Shown: one piece after another, positions 54,180 to 64,000 of the stretch
How the letters are laid out: the number at the start of each line of letters is the position of its first letter
Position numbering within the stretch: the stretch's first letter is position 1
Assembly: GCA_030710605.1 (NCBI GenBank)
Contig: CP092868.1
Coordinates: 29,708,011-29,772,010 of the forward strand
DNA: 64,000 bases
Direction: 5' to 3'
Origin: Cordylochernes scorpioides
Taxonomy: Eukaryota > Arthropoda > Arachnida > Pseudoscorpiones > Chernetidae
Notes under the pieces: generated by a model
What the model was told of the DNA's origin: nothing
What the model saw: only the letters and a program-made list of their open reading frames with translations
Database searches by the model: none
Translations under genes and position numbers: made by a program

Positions 54180-54270
54180 AGGGGGCAGCGATCGAACGTC
54201 GTTCTGGCAGCGACGATGCCTATGATAATCATAATGTCGCCCCAACGTGGGTCGCCATTAACTACTTCCG
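54180..54270 (+). pseudogene. exon E2, copy C (one extra base)
   Basis: 91 nt. An extra base near GTGGGTCGCCATT changes the exit phase from 1 to 2, although the frame up to NVAPTWVAINYF remains open. The splice sites are intact. Confidence 0.45.
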
Positions 54271-54604
54271 GTAAGTATAGTTAGATTAATTGAATAAACC
54301 TAGTTTCATATTTTCCATAGAAATTGGTATGACTGGTTATGACTGCTGTGCAAGAATGATGAGAAAAAAAGTTAATTTATATATAAGTGGATATTCTCTG
54401 TCCATTAGGAATTTTATCGAATAACAACTTTTTTTAAATATTTTTTTCTGAATATACATTTTTAATACTTTCTTTTTCAAATCTTTGTAGTGCGCACAGT
54501 GTTTTTTAAATAGAATTATATCAATATGATTTTTTATTTAAATAATCTCGAATTTTTTACCAATAATATATATTTAGAATGTTGAGATCAATTTTGTATT
54601 GCAG

Positions 54605-54726
54605 GAGGGGAAGTGTCGTTTGGGCAACGGCAGCATTTCTAATGGGGCCATTCTGTGAAACCAGACAGGCATCTTGTCAGCCATGGCTGGTGTAACCATG
54701 ACCTCGACATTGAGGAATTTTCCTCT
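54605..54726 (+). CDS. exon module E3, copy C
   Basis: 122 nt from TATTGCAG to TCT/GTAAGTA. The phase-1 stop (TAA) is at the same place as in A and B. With the phase-2 exit of E2 in this copy, the frame AAFLMGPFCETRQASCQPW is reached and stays open for about 30 codons to TAA. Confidence 0.35.
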
Positions 54727-55053
54727 GTAAGTAACAAGTCAAGTTGACCACTTACACTCTATTTATCTAGGCATCAATAATGGCTATCAAAGACCTAACT
54801 ATGTAAAATTATTGATGTACAAAATTGATAACATTTGAAAACATCAGAAGTGATATAAATATTTCAGTTCATTCATACATGAACCACTTTTTGTAATTTC
54901 TCTATTAAGTGTTATTGATATATTTGCAATATGGTCAAATCCTTATAAATAACACTCCAATATATAGATATCTTAATTAATAAGTCAATATTATCATGAA
55001 TATAAAACACGAATTTTTAACTGATTGTTATAAAGATGTTTTTTGTATTGCAG

Positions 55054-55198
55054 GAGAGGCCTTGTCGTTTGGGGAGCGGCAAGTCCTCTGCTATCCAACT
55101 GGCAATAAAGCTTGGGGTGAATGGGCGAAGACTTGGGCATCTCTGTCTGCAACATCTGTTGGGACTACAGCAATTAACACTGGAGCTTCTTTCTATCT
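55054..55198 (+). CDS. exon module E4, copy C (fully open)
   Basis: 145 nt from TATTGCAG to TCT/GTAAGTA. The phase-1 frame is open throughout: GEALSFGERQVLCYPTGNKA, then WGEWAKTWASLSATSVGTTA and on to GASFYL. This is the clearest coding example of the module, with the shortest G-run (GGGG). The matching segment is open in A and B downstream of their extra G. Confidence 0.55.
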
Positions 55199-55454
55199 GT
55201 AAGTACAGTTGTATTATTCAATTAAACTCATTTAAACACAATATTCCTTTCCACATTAGGAAATTTATTGAAATGTCTTCTTTTTATCATCTCTAATTTT
55301 CTTATATTCAAATTTTCTTAATACATGGTTTCAATCATCTTCACATTGCACACATAATTCTCTCAAATAGTATTATCAATATGACATATTCTGATTAATC
55401 TTTAATTTTTATCATTAATATTATAATTATGTTTAGAATAATTTTGTATTGCAG

Positions 55455-55599
55455 GAGGGGATGAGCCGTTTGGGCAGCGGCGAGTCTTCTCTACATTTGT
55501 AAGGGCGCCACAATGTGAAACTGGACAGGCAAATATCCGAACATCTTTGTCAGCCATGTCTGGTGGAACTATGGCGCCGACATTGAGGAATTTTCCTCC
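55455..55599 (+). CDS. exon module E5, copy C
   Basis: 145 nt from TATTGCAG to TCC/GTAAGTA, open in phase 1: GGDEPFGQRRVFSTFVRAPQ and on to FPP. Three base differences from copy A. Confidence 0.5.
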
Positions 55600-55942
55600 G
55601 TAAGTAAAAATCTTAGTTATTCTGTGTCCAAATATAAAAATTGTGCTAACGTCAAATAATGTTATATAAAACGTTAAAACGTAAAAGGTATCATCAGGTG
55701 ATATTTTGGTTCATAAAAAACTTTAAAGAACTTATTTCTGTTTTCTATAGCGCTATTTTATAATTCTCGAAATAAATGCTATTTATTTGTAGCATGCTTA
55801 GTCTCTGGAAATTATTATTAATATATTATATAATTTTTAATTGATGACTTTAATTTATAAAGTTAATATATATGAATATTAACAATTAGAGATTTCAAAA
55901 TAAAGTGCATCAAGAAGGTTTAGGTAGATTTTGTGATGGCAG

Positions 55943-56063
55943 CAGAGGTGGAGTCGCTTGGGGGAGCGACGATATCTCTATCACCCTACTGGCGCCACAA
56001 CGTGAGGTTTGACGAGTAAAGTTTTGGGCGGCTTCGTCCACGAAACTTCGGAATTTTTCAAAC
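55943..56063 (+). pseudogene. exon module E6, copy C
   Basis: 121 nt from GATGGCAG to ACGTAAGT. The phase-1 frame AEVESLGGATISLSPYWRHN then stops (TAA). The alternative PTG frame reads RRYLYHPTGATT and then TGA. Both frames are broken, so this exon is probably dead as coding sequence. Confidence 0.4.
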
Positions 56064-56600
56064 GTAAGTACAACTGAATCGACCCTCGTTTTTAGGCCAT
56101 TGCAATGTCTGATTACAATAATCTAGTCTATGATAGAATATTATTGTAAAATTTCGATAGAACATATAAAATGCATATAATTAGATTATTTTATTAGACC
56201 ATAAAGAGATAGCAATATTGTGAATGACCTTTTTACATATCCAATTTACCATAAAATTCTAATTTGTTTATAATATTCACATTGATAATTGTAATACAGG
56301 TCTTTTAATTATAATTAATTATTAATAATTTTATAAATAATATTTATAATGATATATTTTTTAATGAATCCATGTATTAGATTGTGTGTTTTATAGAAGA
56401 AGAAATAAGTTCCTGACTTGTGATACTTCTTCTATAGTGAATAGAGAGATGATCGTGGTCTTACTTTATTTCTTAATAAAGGCTTTAGTGTGTGATATAT
56501 TTGAATGATTTAGTAACTCAAATTTAAGACATCTAATTGATATTTAGCTTATATCAAATAGATTATGATTTGTATATTGATGATTTATTTTGTGATGCAG

Positions 56601-56758
56601 GAGGAGCGAAGTCGTTTGGGCAGCGCAACGTTTCTCATCATCCAACTGGCGACATAACGCGGAGATTGAGTTGCGAAATTTTGGGTTTCGTCAGCTATGC
56701 ATCACAGAACTGTGGTGATGCTTATTTGGAGCAGATTTCCAAGTGCAAGAGAAGATGA
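56601..56758 (+). CDS. terminal exon E7, copy C
   Basis: GTGATGCAG acceptor, then phase-1 GGAKSFGQRNVSHHPTGDIT, continuing RRLSCEILGFVSYASQNC to SKCKRR and TGA. Shorter than copy A because of a small indel, but homologous in the same frame. Confidence 0.5.
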
Positions 56759-58325
56759 ATTGTAATGACCAAATGCAGGTCATTAATGTCGCATTATCTG
56801 GAACCTTTATCATATGTTCAAGAATTGCATATTGGAAGAATTTCTTATGATATCATGTTCTTCAAGCTAAATGAGAATGGAGAAAATCATTGTGGTCATC
56901 TTCGAAGAGAATTTCTTTGCTCTCAAGATAATTAGAAATGTGAATGATATCTTGTGTGCTTGACGCATCTTTCAAGAGCTTTAAAATGAAATTTGTCGCA
57001 CTTTTGAAACCTTTATGAACTTAGCAAATATATTCTTTGCTAATTGTACCTGAACCTATTGCAGGTCGATGCGTATTTGATTATGTTAAAAAATGAAGAT
57101 TGATTATTTTGACAATTCAAGATGTTCAGTATATTGATTAATTTTCCAAGTTTTCGTGAAATCTGCGTGATGCAGCAGTATTACGTTCAACAACAAGAGT
57201 AAAATGAAAGAGGGAAATTTAAAACCCGAAATTCAAAAATGCTTCCTTTAAATCTCAAAATATTGCTTGGATATTATAGACGAATGATACTAAAAGCTAA
57301 CATGGCTTCATCTTCGCTCTGAAAAATCAATATGTTATGAAATGTTGCCATCATTAATCAAAATTAAATTATATTTGAATCATCAATAGACCAATACAAA
57401 CTCAATGTTTATCTTGAATATCTTCAGCAATTATTAGATATCTGATTGCTTGAAAACTTGTTAAAATTTCCAAATATGATAGATAAGCGTGCTACCTCTC
57501 GTGGAACCCAAAATGATCTCATGCAGAAATATTAACAGCTCAACTAAAATCTCGACTCAACAGAGAAAGACTACAAATTTGCTTATCGCTTGAAGATATT
57601 AGAATTTTCCTAATTCACTTATAAGTTATAATGAAAATTGCGATATCACTGTGCCTGGAGATATGGTTCTCAATATTTGACAAGAATAGAATGATCAAAA
57701 GAAACTCTCTTGCTGCTTTTAATGGAAGCGCGCAAATGCCAAAATCAAAAGTTTTTTAATGTAATATTGAACTATCTTTAATTTGATTTCCTTATCTACT
57801 AATCTTATCATTAGAGCTATCCTGTTGATTCCCATATAGCTTTATATAAAATTCCTAGATATTAAAAATCAAATATTTTTTTCTTTTTCAAACAACTCTC
57901 ATGAAAATTCATATTTCCTTCCTTTCCAAGAAATTAGTGATTTGTCTTTTCTTTTTTTTTTTTTTTTGGAAAAGGTAATCTCTTCAAAATACCTCATTGT
58001 ATTTTTCAATAATTCCCACTGCAATCAATTTCAACTGTCTCAAAACTGCCATAATCAATTCAATTCCTGTCATCAATGAAGATTTCCATCGTATTAATAT
58101 ATGCCAATTCAGCCCATTTTAAAATGCTCGCTTTACAACCAGAAAAAAAAAAGAAACTTTTTTTAAAATGCAAGAAAAAGGATATTCTGAAATCTTTAGA
58201 AAATCCTAATAAATCTCTTTTTGGAACCTTCTATAATGAATTTCAAATGCTTCCAAGTGCCATTTCATAAAGCAGTGTTTTTCCCCTAATTTGTTCGATG
58301 CCAATTAAGGATATCAATCATATGA
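56759..58325 (+). other. downstream region or 3' UTR, copy C
   Basis: AT-rich, matching 12084-13498 of copy A. A long T-run lies at about 57950-57967. No gene is supported. Confidence 0.5.
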
Positions 58326-58328
58326 AGC

Positions 58329-59095
58329 GCTTGCTCGCATACAAAGTTCATCCTATCAATGAATATCCCCATCACCTTATTATGTAACTCTTGCTCGCAA
58401 ACAAAGTTCATCCTATCAAGGAATGCCCCAATCAACTTATTATGTAACGCTTGCTCGCATACAAAGTTAATCCTATCAAGGAATGTCCCAATAAACTTAT
58501 TATATAACGCTTGCTCGCATACAAAGTTCATCCTATCAAGGAATGCCCCAATCAACTTATTATGTAACGCTTGCTCGCATACAAAGTTCATCGTATCAAG
58601 GAATGTCCCAATCAACTTATTATATAACGCTTGCTCGCATACAAAGTTCATATTATCAAGGAATGTCCCAATCAACTTATTATATAACGCTTGTTCGCAT
58701 ACAAAGTTCATCTTATCAAGGAATGTCCCAATCAACTTATTATGTAACGCTTGCTCGCATACAAAGTTCATCCTATCAAGGAATGCCCCAATCAACTTAT
58801 TATATAACGCTTGTTCGCATACAAAGTTCATCCTATCAAGGAATGTCCCAATCAACTTATTATGTAGCGCTTGCTTGCATATCAAGTTCATCCTATCAAG
58901 GAATATCCCAATCAACTTATTATGTAGCGCTTGCTTGCATATCAAGTTCATCCTATCAAGGAATATCCCAATCAACTTATTATGTAACGCTTGCTCGCAT
59001 ACAAAGTTCATCCTATCAAGGAATGCCCCAATCAACTTTTTATGTAACGCTTGCTCGCATACAAACTTCATCCTATCAAGGAATGCTCAAATCAT
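58329..59095. repeat. 60-bp tandem array, about 13 units, copy C
   Basis: Same unit as 13499-14602 (CTTGCTCGCATACAAAGTTC). Two adjacent units at 58860-58980 share GTAGCGCTTGCTTGCATATC, showing local unit duplication. Forward frame from 58543 runs 222 codons and exits the array into unique sequence; a minus frame runs 261 codons. Unit number differs from A (about 18), so the array changes size. Confidence 0.9.
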
Positions 59096-61200
59096 CATAT
59101 TGTTTGCTATCATCTGGAAATCTCAGTTCTATTTGTAAATGCCTCATTGAACCCTTGCCAAATTTCCTGCCCAGTACCATTTCGCTAAGAATAAGCACCA
59201 GCATTAATTAATGCCATCCATCAACTGCCCAGTCTCATAACGCTCCGAATTTTATTATCCCGACTTCCTTTACCTCAGTCATCAGCTACTAAGTCCCAAA
59301 TTATATATGTTTACTGCAAATTCTATGGCTCAGAAAATTTTAATGCTCGTCATAAGCTGCTGGTGTTTCCCCATTGTTATGAATGTCATCATCTCAGAAT
59401 TCTAAAATATTATAATTATATTCACCATAATTCACCATGTCTATAATTGTCATGATCCCAGCTTCTTTAATGACAGTCATAATCTGCCAAGTCCCATGTT
59501 GCTATCAATTTAATGATGCCAAAAACCTGCAATTCAAGTTAAAAGCTAACAAGCTCCGTATATTCTTATGCATAATATTATTCAAAGAATTCTCAATGCC
59601 ACCATAATCTGCCAAGTACCATATTGCTATGAATGTCATCAGCCCAATTTCAGTTATAAGCTTTAAAGCCTATATTGCTATGATTATCATAATTCAAATA
59701 TTTTTAATGCCCCCCATAAGCTGCCATGTCCATATTGCTATAAGGATCTTAATCCCAAAAATGTTCAATGCCCCCCCCCCCCTTCATTAGCGGACAAATA
59801 CCATATTACAATAAATGTCATGATCTCAATGTTTATTATAATCTACCAAGCCCCATATTGCTATGAATATCATATCCAAAGAATTCTCAATTCCCCCCAT
59901 AAGCTGCCAAATACCATTTTAATAATCACAACGATATTCAATACCAATCATAAGCCTCCATAACTCAAAAATTATTCAATCCATCCCTCTCTTGCTCCCA
60001 AAAGCTATTAAATCCCATAGTACTATGAATAGCATGTAAAAATCATTCAAAAATGTTACATAATGTCCCAATTTCTATGAATTTATAATTCTAGCATTCC
60101 TCAATGTTACCATAACCCAAAGATTATTCAATACCCTACCTCCCCTCTATAAGTTGTCAATGTTATTAACATGGAAACAAAATATTCTACAATGTCCCAT
60201 TAGCCTTATATTTCCCTTTCCAGTGAACATCATAATCCTAGTATTCCTCAATGTCAAGTAGAAGCTACTAAGCCAATAATTGCTCTGAATAACATATTCC
60301 CAAAAAAATGCTTCAATGCCCAATATAAGTTGCAAGTACTATATCATTCTAAGTGCCATGAACCAAGCATTCTTGAATATCTCCATAAGCTTCTAAGTTT
60401 CATTGTTATGAATGTCATGATCTCGAATTCTGAAACTCTTGGCTTCAGTCTTCGTCAATGACCGCCATTAGATTCCAATCCCCACATTCTACGAATATAC
60501 AATGCCAATTTTTATCATAATTTTTATAATTATAATGGCGCTTATGATCTTCGGAACCCCATAATTCTATGAATATCATAATCCAAATAATTCTCAATGC
60601 CACCATAAGCTGCCAAGTACCATATTGCTATGAATATCATGAACCCAATTTCGGTTATAAGCTTTCAAGCCTCATATTGTCATGATTATCATAATTCAAA
60701 TATTTCAATGCCCCCCCCCCCCCCCTCCATTAGCGGACAAATACCGTATTACTATGAATGTCATGATCTCAATGTTTATTATAAGCTACCAAGCCCCATA
60801 TTGCTATGATGTATTGTATCATATATAATCTTTAATAATAATAATAAATAATATTTATTAAAGCTCGTATCAGTTATCAGGACCCATAATACCATGAATT
60901 TCATGTTATCTAGTATTCTCCAATTTCCATCATGCAATGATCCTAGTATTCTGCAATCCCTGCTATTGATCTAAACAATCTCTCGCTCGACAATGTCTAA
61001 TCGGTGTTCTAATCATATATTTTATTCATTGACACCTATTTTCAAACAAGAAGAATCCATTTGATCTGTCATTCCTAATGTATCCTCATTGAATTATACT
61101 GGAAAAAAAAAACTGAATTCTCCCATCATCTCTCTCATTTTGATGCCATAAAAATTCTAAATCAAGAAAACTGCCAACGAAAATAAAACAATGAATATTT
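59096..61200 (+). repeat. degenerate short-period repeats, copy C
   Basis: CATATTGCTATGAATGTCAT, CATAAGCTGCC and CCAAGTACC phrases recur with a period near 60 bp. Long C-runs lie at about 59770-59782 and 60711-60726. It matches 33302-35000 and contains an internal duplication (about 59575-59870 against 60540-60820). Confidence 0.65.
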
Positions 61201-61614
61201 GTATGAAAAATAAACTTTATGTATATATTTACAAGAGTTTTCAAAACGTTTTGTTTTTATGTATAACCATTGACATTTAACATCAGCACTGCATTGATTT
61301 TCTCCAATATATAATGGTATTCTGATTTTTGTGATAAGTATAAATTGAAAGTAAAATATCAAATTAATGTGAATAAAGAACCTGATAGTATTTTTAAAGT
61401 TTATTAATATCTCTCAGGTTTAACTTCTATTAAAAACAGTGGTATATCTCCACATTCAGTTTTATGCAATCTAGACACTTTTATTTAAATTCATCACAGC
61501 ACCAAAAACAGGATAACTCATATTAGAAGTGGGAAATGGAATTGAATATTTCGCTCCTAAATCTCATAACTCCAGGTTGCAGTGCTTCCATTAATATATC
61601 GTACCCTATCGGTA

Positions 61615-61790
61615 CAGTAAAACCTCCATGAGAGGACACTCCGGCTAGAGGACACCTCTCTACAAAGGACAGTTTTCATTGTCAAAATTACCATTTGTTG
61701 CTATGTAACAACTCTCTGTTAAGAGGACAGATCGCTATAAAGGGAACTTTTGCTCTTCAACTAGGTGTTCTTTATAAAGAGGTTTTACTC
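61615..61790. mobile_element. Tigger-like MITE
   Basis: CAGTAAAACCTCC start; the end GGTTTTACTC has lost the final G. Orthologous to 36064-36237 in unit B. Confidence 0.8.
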
Positions 61791-61999
61791 TATTGAATTC
61801 TGAAGCCAGAAATCTTGAGATCTACTTGAGTTGTTCATTTAATGTAATTTGTAGGAATTCCACTTCTAAGTGTGATGAGAGAAACTCTTCTGTGTGTGGT
61901 TGCATGTGAGAATAGATAAAGAATTCAATTGGGTACATTCATGTCTAGAATAATTTTGAATCGCACTAATCCTAATGTTGGCGCGGCAGTATGTAAATA

Positions 62000-62360
62000 A
62001 AGAGCCATTGTCGGGAAAGGAATATGTTAATCTTCTGTATAGATTTGAAACTATGTAAGTTTAATTCATTTTTTTTTTTATTGTTTTATGTAAATACTTA
62101 TTTGTATATATGTTTATTCGCGACTAGAAATGAAATCAGATTTTGTAATTCACTGGTTGGACTCTCGTGTTGTTGCTTGGCCAATCATCGACAGATACCT
62201 GCCCTAGAGACAACAACGGAATTCCGCAGTTTTTTTTTTCTTGGAAACACTCTTCCCTACATAGAGAAAGGTTGGTGTTCTCCCCCCCGTGACCTGAAAT
62301 AGAGACTTTGGGCGTCTGGGAAAAATAGAGCCTGGGCACTGCGCCGCAGAACGCGACAGC
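62000..62360. other. insertion specific to copy C tail
   Basis: Between TAAATAAAGAGCCAT and AGCCATCTATCCCTAGA there are about 350 bp absent from the matching place in unit B (36430-36450). The short direct repeat AGCCAT at both ends fits a target duplication. The insert contains a T-run and a GC-rich end (CTGGGCACTGCGCCGCAG). Not identified. Confidence 0.45.
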
Positions 62361-62531
62361 CATCTATCCCTAGACTGCATGTAAACGCCTCCTGAAAATA
62401 CTACTTAACTAACTACTGCCTCTCTTGAAGACTTCAAAAATCTCTGGAGAGTGCTACTTTGGGAACCACGCTTCTAAACAGTCTTTATTGTTTGAAGAAC
62501 CTAAAATGAGGAAAAGAGAAAAGCCAAACAT

Positions 62532-62605
62532 GTCTCCGTGGCGCAATCGGCTAGCGCGTTTGGCTGTTAACCGAAAGGTTGGTGGTTCGAGCCCCCCCGG
62601 GAACT
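62532..62605 (+). tRNA. tRNA-Asn: tRNA-Asn (GTT), degenerate
   Basis: Anticodon GTT is kept, but an anticodon-stem C is T, the T arm reads GAGCCCCCCCGG, and the 3' acceptor is GGGAACT instead of GGGGACG. Probably a pseudogene. The unit is the counterpart of 36619. Confidence 0.7.
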
Positions 62606-62882
62606 TTTTTTTTTTTTTTATATCAATTGATACTTATATCTGATAAATAATTATCATTATAATTGCTCTTTTAACTCAACCTTTTATGTGAATAACATAA
62701 GTTGGCAGTATGCAAATAAAGCGCCTAGACTTCTTGAACGCCCCCAAATGCTTTCCAACTCACTAGTGTCTCTCTTGAAGACTTCAAAGCCTCTAGAGCC
62801 TGCCTCCTTTTTAGGATCAGTGTTCTTTGCAGTTTTATTTATTAAGGAACCTGAAGTTATGAAAAGAGAAAGTGCTAAACAT

Positions 62883-62902
62883 GTCTCCGTGGCGCAATCG
62901 GC

Positions 62903-62938
<36 letters not shown>

Positions 62939-62956
62939 TGAGCCCACCCGGGGACT
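62883..62956 (+). tRNA. tRNA-Asn: tRNA-Asn (GTT), T-loop variant
   Basis: Complete arms with anticodon GTT, but the T loop reads GGTTTGAGCC instead of GGTTCGAGCC, altering the invariant C56 of the B box, and the discriminator base is T. Function is doubtful. Counterpart of 36974. Confidence 0.75.
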
Positions 62957-62988
62957 TTTTTTTTAAATATGTTATAATATTATTAATA

Positions 62989-63168
62989 CAGAGTAGAACC
63001 TCCCTGTAAAGGACACCTAATTACAGAGCCAAAGTGTCCTTTAGGGAGAGATGTACTCTTAGCGGAGAGTTGCTAAATAGAAAAAAAAATGGTAATTTTG
63101 AAAATGAAAACTGTCCTTTGTAGAGAGGTGACCTCTAGCGCGGGTGTCCTCTCATGTAGGTCCTACTG
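62989..63168. mobile_element. Tigger-like MITE
   Basis: CAGAGTAGAACCTCCC (two bases inserted) to AGGTCCTACTG; orthologous to 37085-37259. Confidence 0.75.
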
Positions 63169-63479
63169 TACTAAATAATGACTTTGTGTTTTCACTCAAC
63201 CCACCATGTGAATAATATAGAGTATTATCCTTATTTTTAAAAATATATAAGCACTTTTCTTAAAAACTGTATATTTTTTAGAATATTTTAACTGATCTTC
63301 AAAAGTTTCATAAATTTATCCTGGTAAGATGATATTCTGCACTCCAGGGGAACCAGGGTTATAAATATCTCTCTCATAAATTTGTAACTTAAACACAGCT
63401 AAGGATTACCACATGTGACAACGATGTGTACGGATTCTGTCCCACGGGGTCAAAAACAGCCGTCACAGGGAAGTTGTTG

Positions 63480-64000
63480 AGCAAAGGAGATAATGGAATT
63501 ATTGATTCCTTCCCTTGAACTAAATCCAATGGAAAAATAGCGCCGCCATTGAAGACCAAGACCTACCCATGAGCTGAGAAACTGTAAGAGATTTTTTTTA
63601 AAGAATGAAAATTACATTTAAAAAAATATTTTTTATGACTGATAACAACTCCGCCTTTGCCGGTCCCAAGCCCGGTTGAAAAAGGAGGAAGGGCAGCAGT
63701 AACAAGCTCACAAAAAAACCTGGGCTCAGCTGGCCCGGCTGATAGTACCCTGTAAGGGGTTCTAATCCAGGGATACAGGATGAGCAGTGTTTGTACTTCA
63801 TGTTAGGAGCGGCTGTACATGGCGTCTGTTCCTCATGTCAAAAGCGGCCATTTATTTTGAAGCTAAGTCGGCCTGCTACTGAGTAGTGCTCCTAGTCTTA
63901 ATGACAAAGGCAGACGCATTCTACTTCACCCAGTCGTGATAGTTGTCAAGAAGATGACTGATAGCTTCCTATAATAATCATTTACCTTATCTACATATCC
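63480..64000 (+). repeat. LINE 3' UTR-like segment, copy C
   Basis: Counterpart of 37560-38090, with GGCCCGGCTGATAGTACCC and CTGTTCCTCATGTCAAAAGC. Continues to the window edge. Confidence 0.55.

Larger units (their letters stand above)
48770..64000 (+). repeat. large duplicated unit, copy C
   Basis: Repeats the order of copy A (3.0-16 kb) and, at its end (61320-64000), the tail of copy B (35760-38090). It continues past the window edge. Confidence 0.85.

Overview
This is an AT-rich, intron-containing, repeat-dense nuclear DNA window, probably from an invertebrate animal. Evidence: good spliceosomal donors (GTAAGT) and acceptors, one tRNA-Gly(GCC) and seven tRNA-Asn(GTT) copies, mariner and pogo/Tigger-like elements, several non-LTR retrotransposon families, a Penelope-like fragment and a Gypsy element. 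The lineage cannot be fixed from the sequence. A 100-base N gap lies at 33202-33301. No ordinary housekeeping gene was recognised.

The main content is one large unit present three times in the same orientation: copy A (about 3.0-16.4 kb), copy B (about 16.8-38.1 kb) and copy C (about 48.7 kb to the window end). Each copy runs in the order: TATA-like promoter; a tiny first exon encoding a 14-residue peptide that starts MGCFGFF and is a likely double-acylation anchor; a long intron; a 452-nt GC-rich exon (E1); then six short exons (E2-E7). E3-E7 begin with the same motif and have strong splice sites. In copies A and C a 60-bp tandem array follows; in B it would fall in the assembly gap. Degenerate AT-rich repeats come next. 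B and C also carry a trailing segment with Tigger-like MITEs and tRNA-Asn dimers. Exon phases agree from exon 1 through E1 and E2 to E3-E7, interrupted by one UAG at the same codon of E1 in all three copies. I did not recognise this family. It is my best candidate for an undescribed system.

Mobile DNA interrupts the copies. Copy B holds a 4.5-kb non-LTR retrotransposon (about 24.7-29.2 kb) between E5 and E6, and a Gypsy element (29782-32651, with 124-bp LTRs and a GTCTT target duplication) between E6 and E7. The Gypsy element has lost RNase H and most of integrase by an in-frame deletion. Copy A holds an RTE-like 3' end between E5 and E6. Copy C has a TA-flanked MITE whose empty site is visible in copy A.

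The 38-48.7 kb region between B and C is a collection of tRNA-Asn genes, LINE 3' ends, a broken mariner, fold-back elements, MITEs and a 192-bp tandem repeat. The first 3 kb contains LINE, Penelope-like, MITE and mariner remnants.
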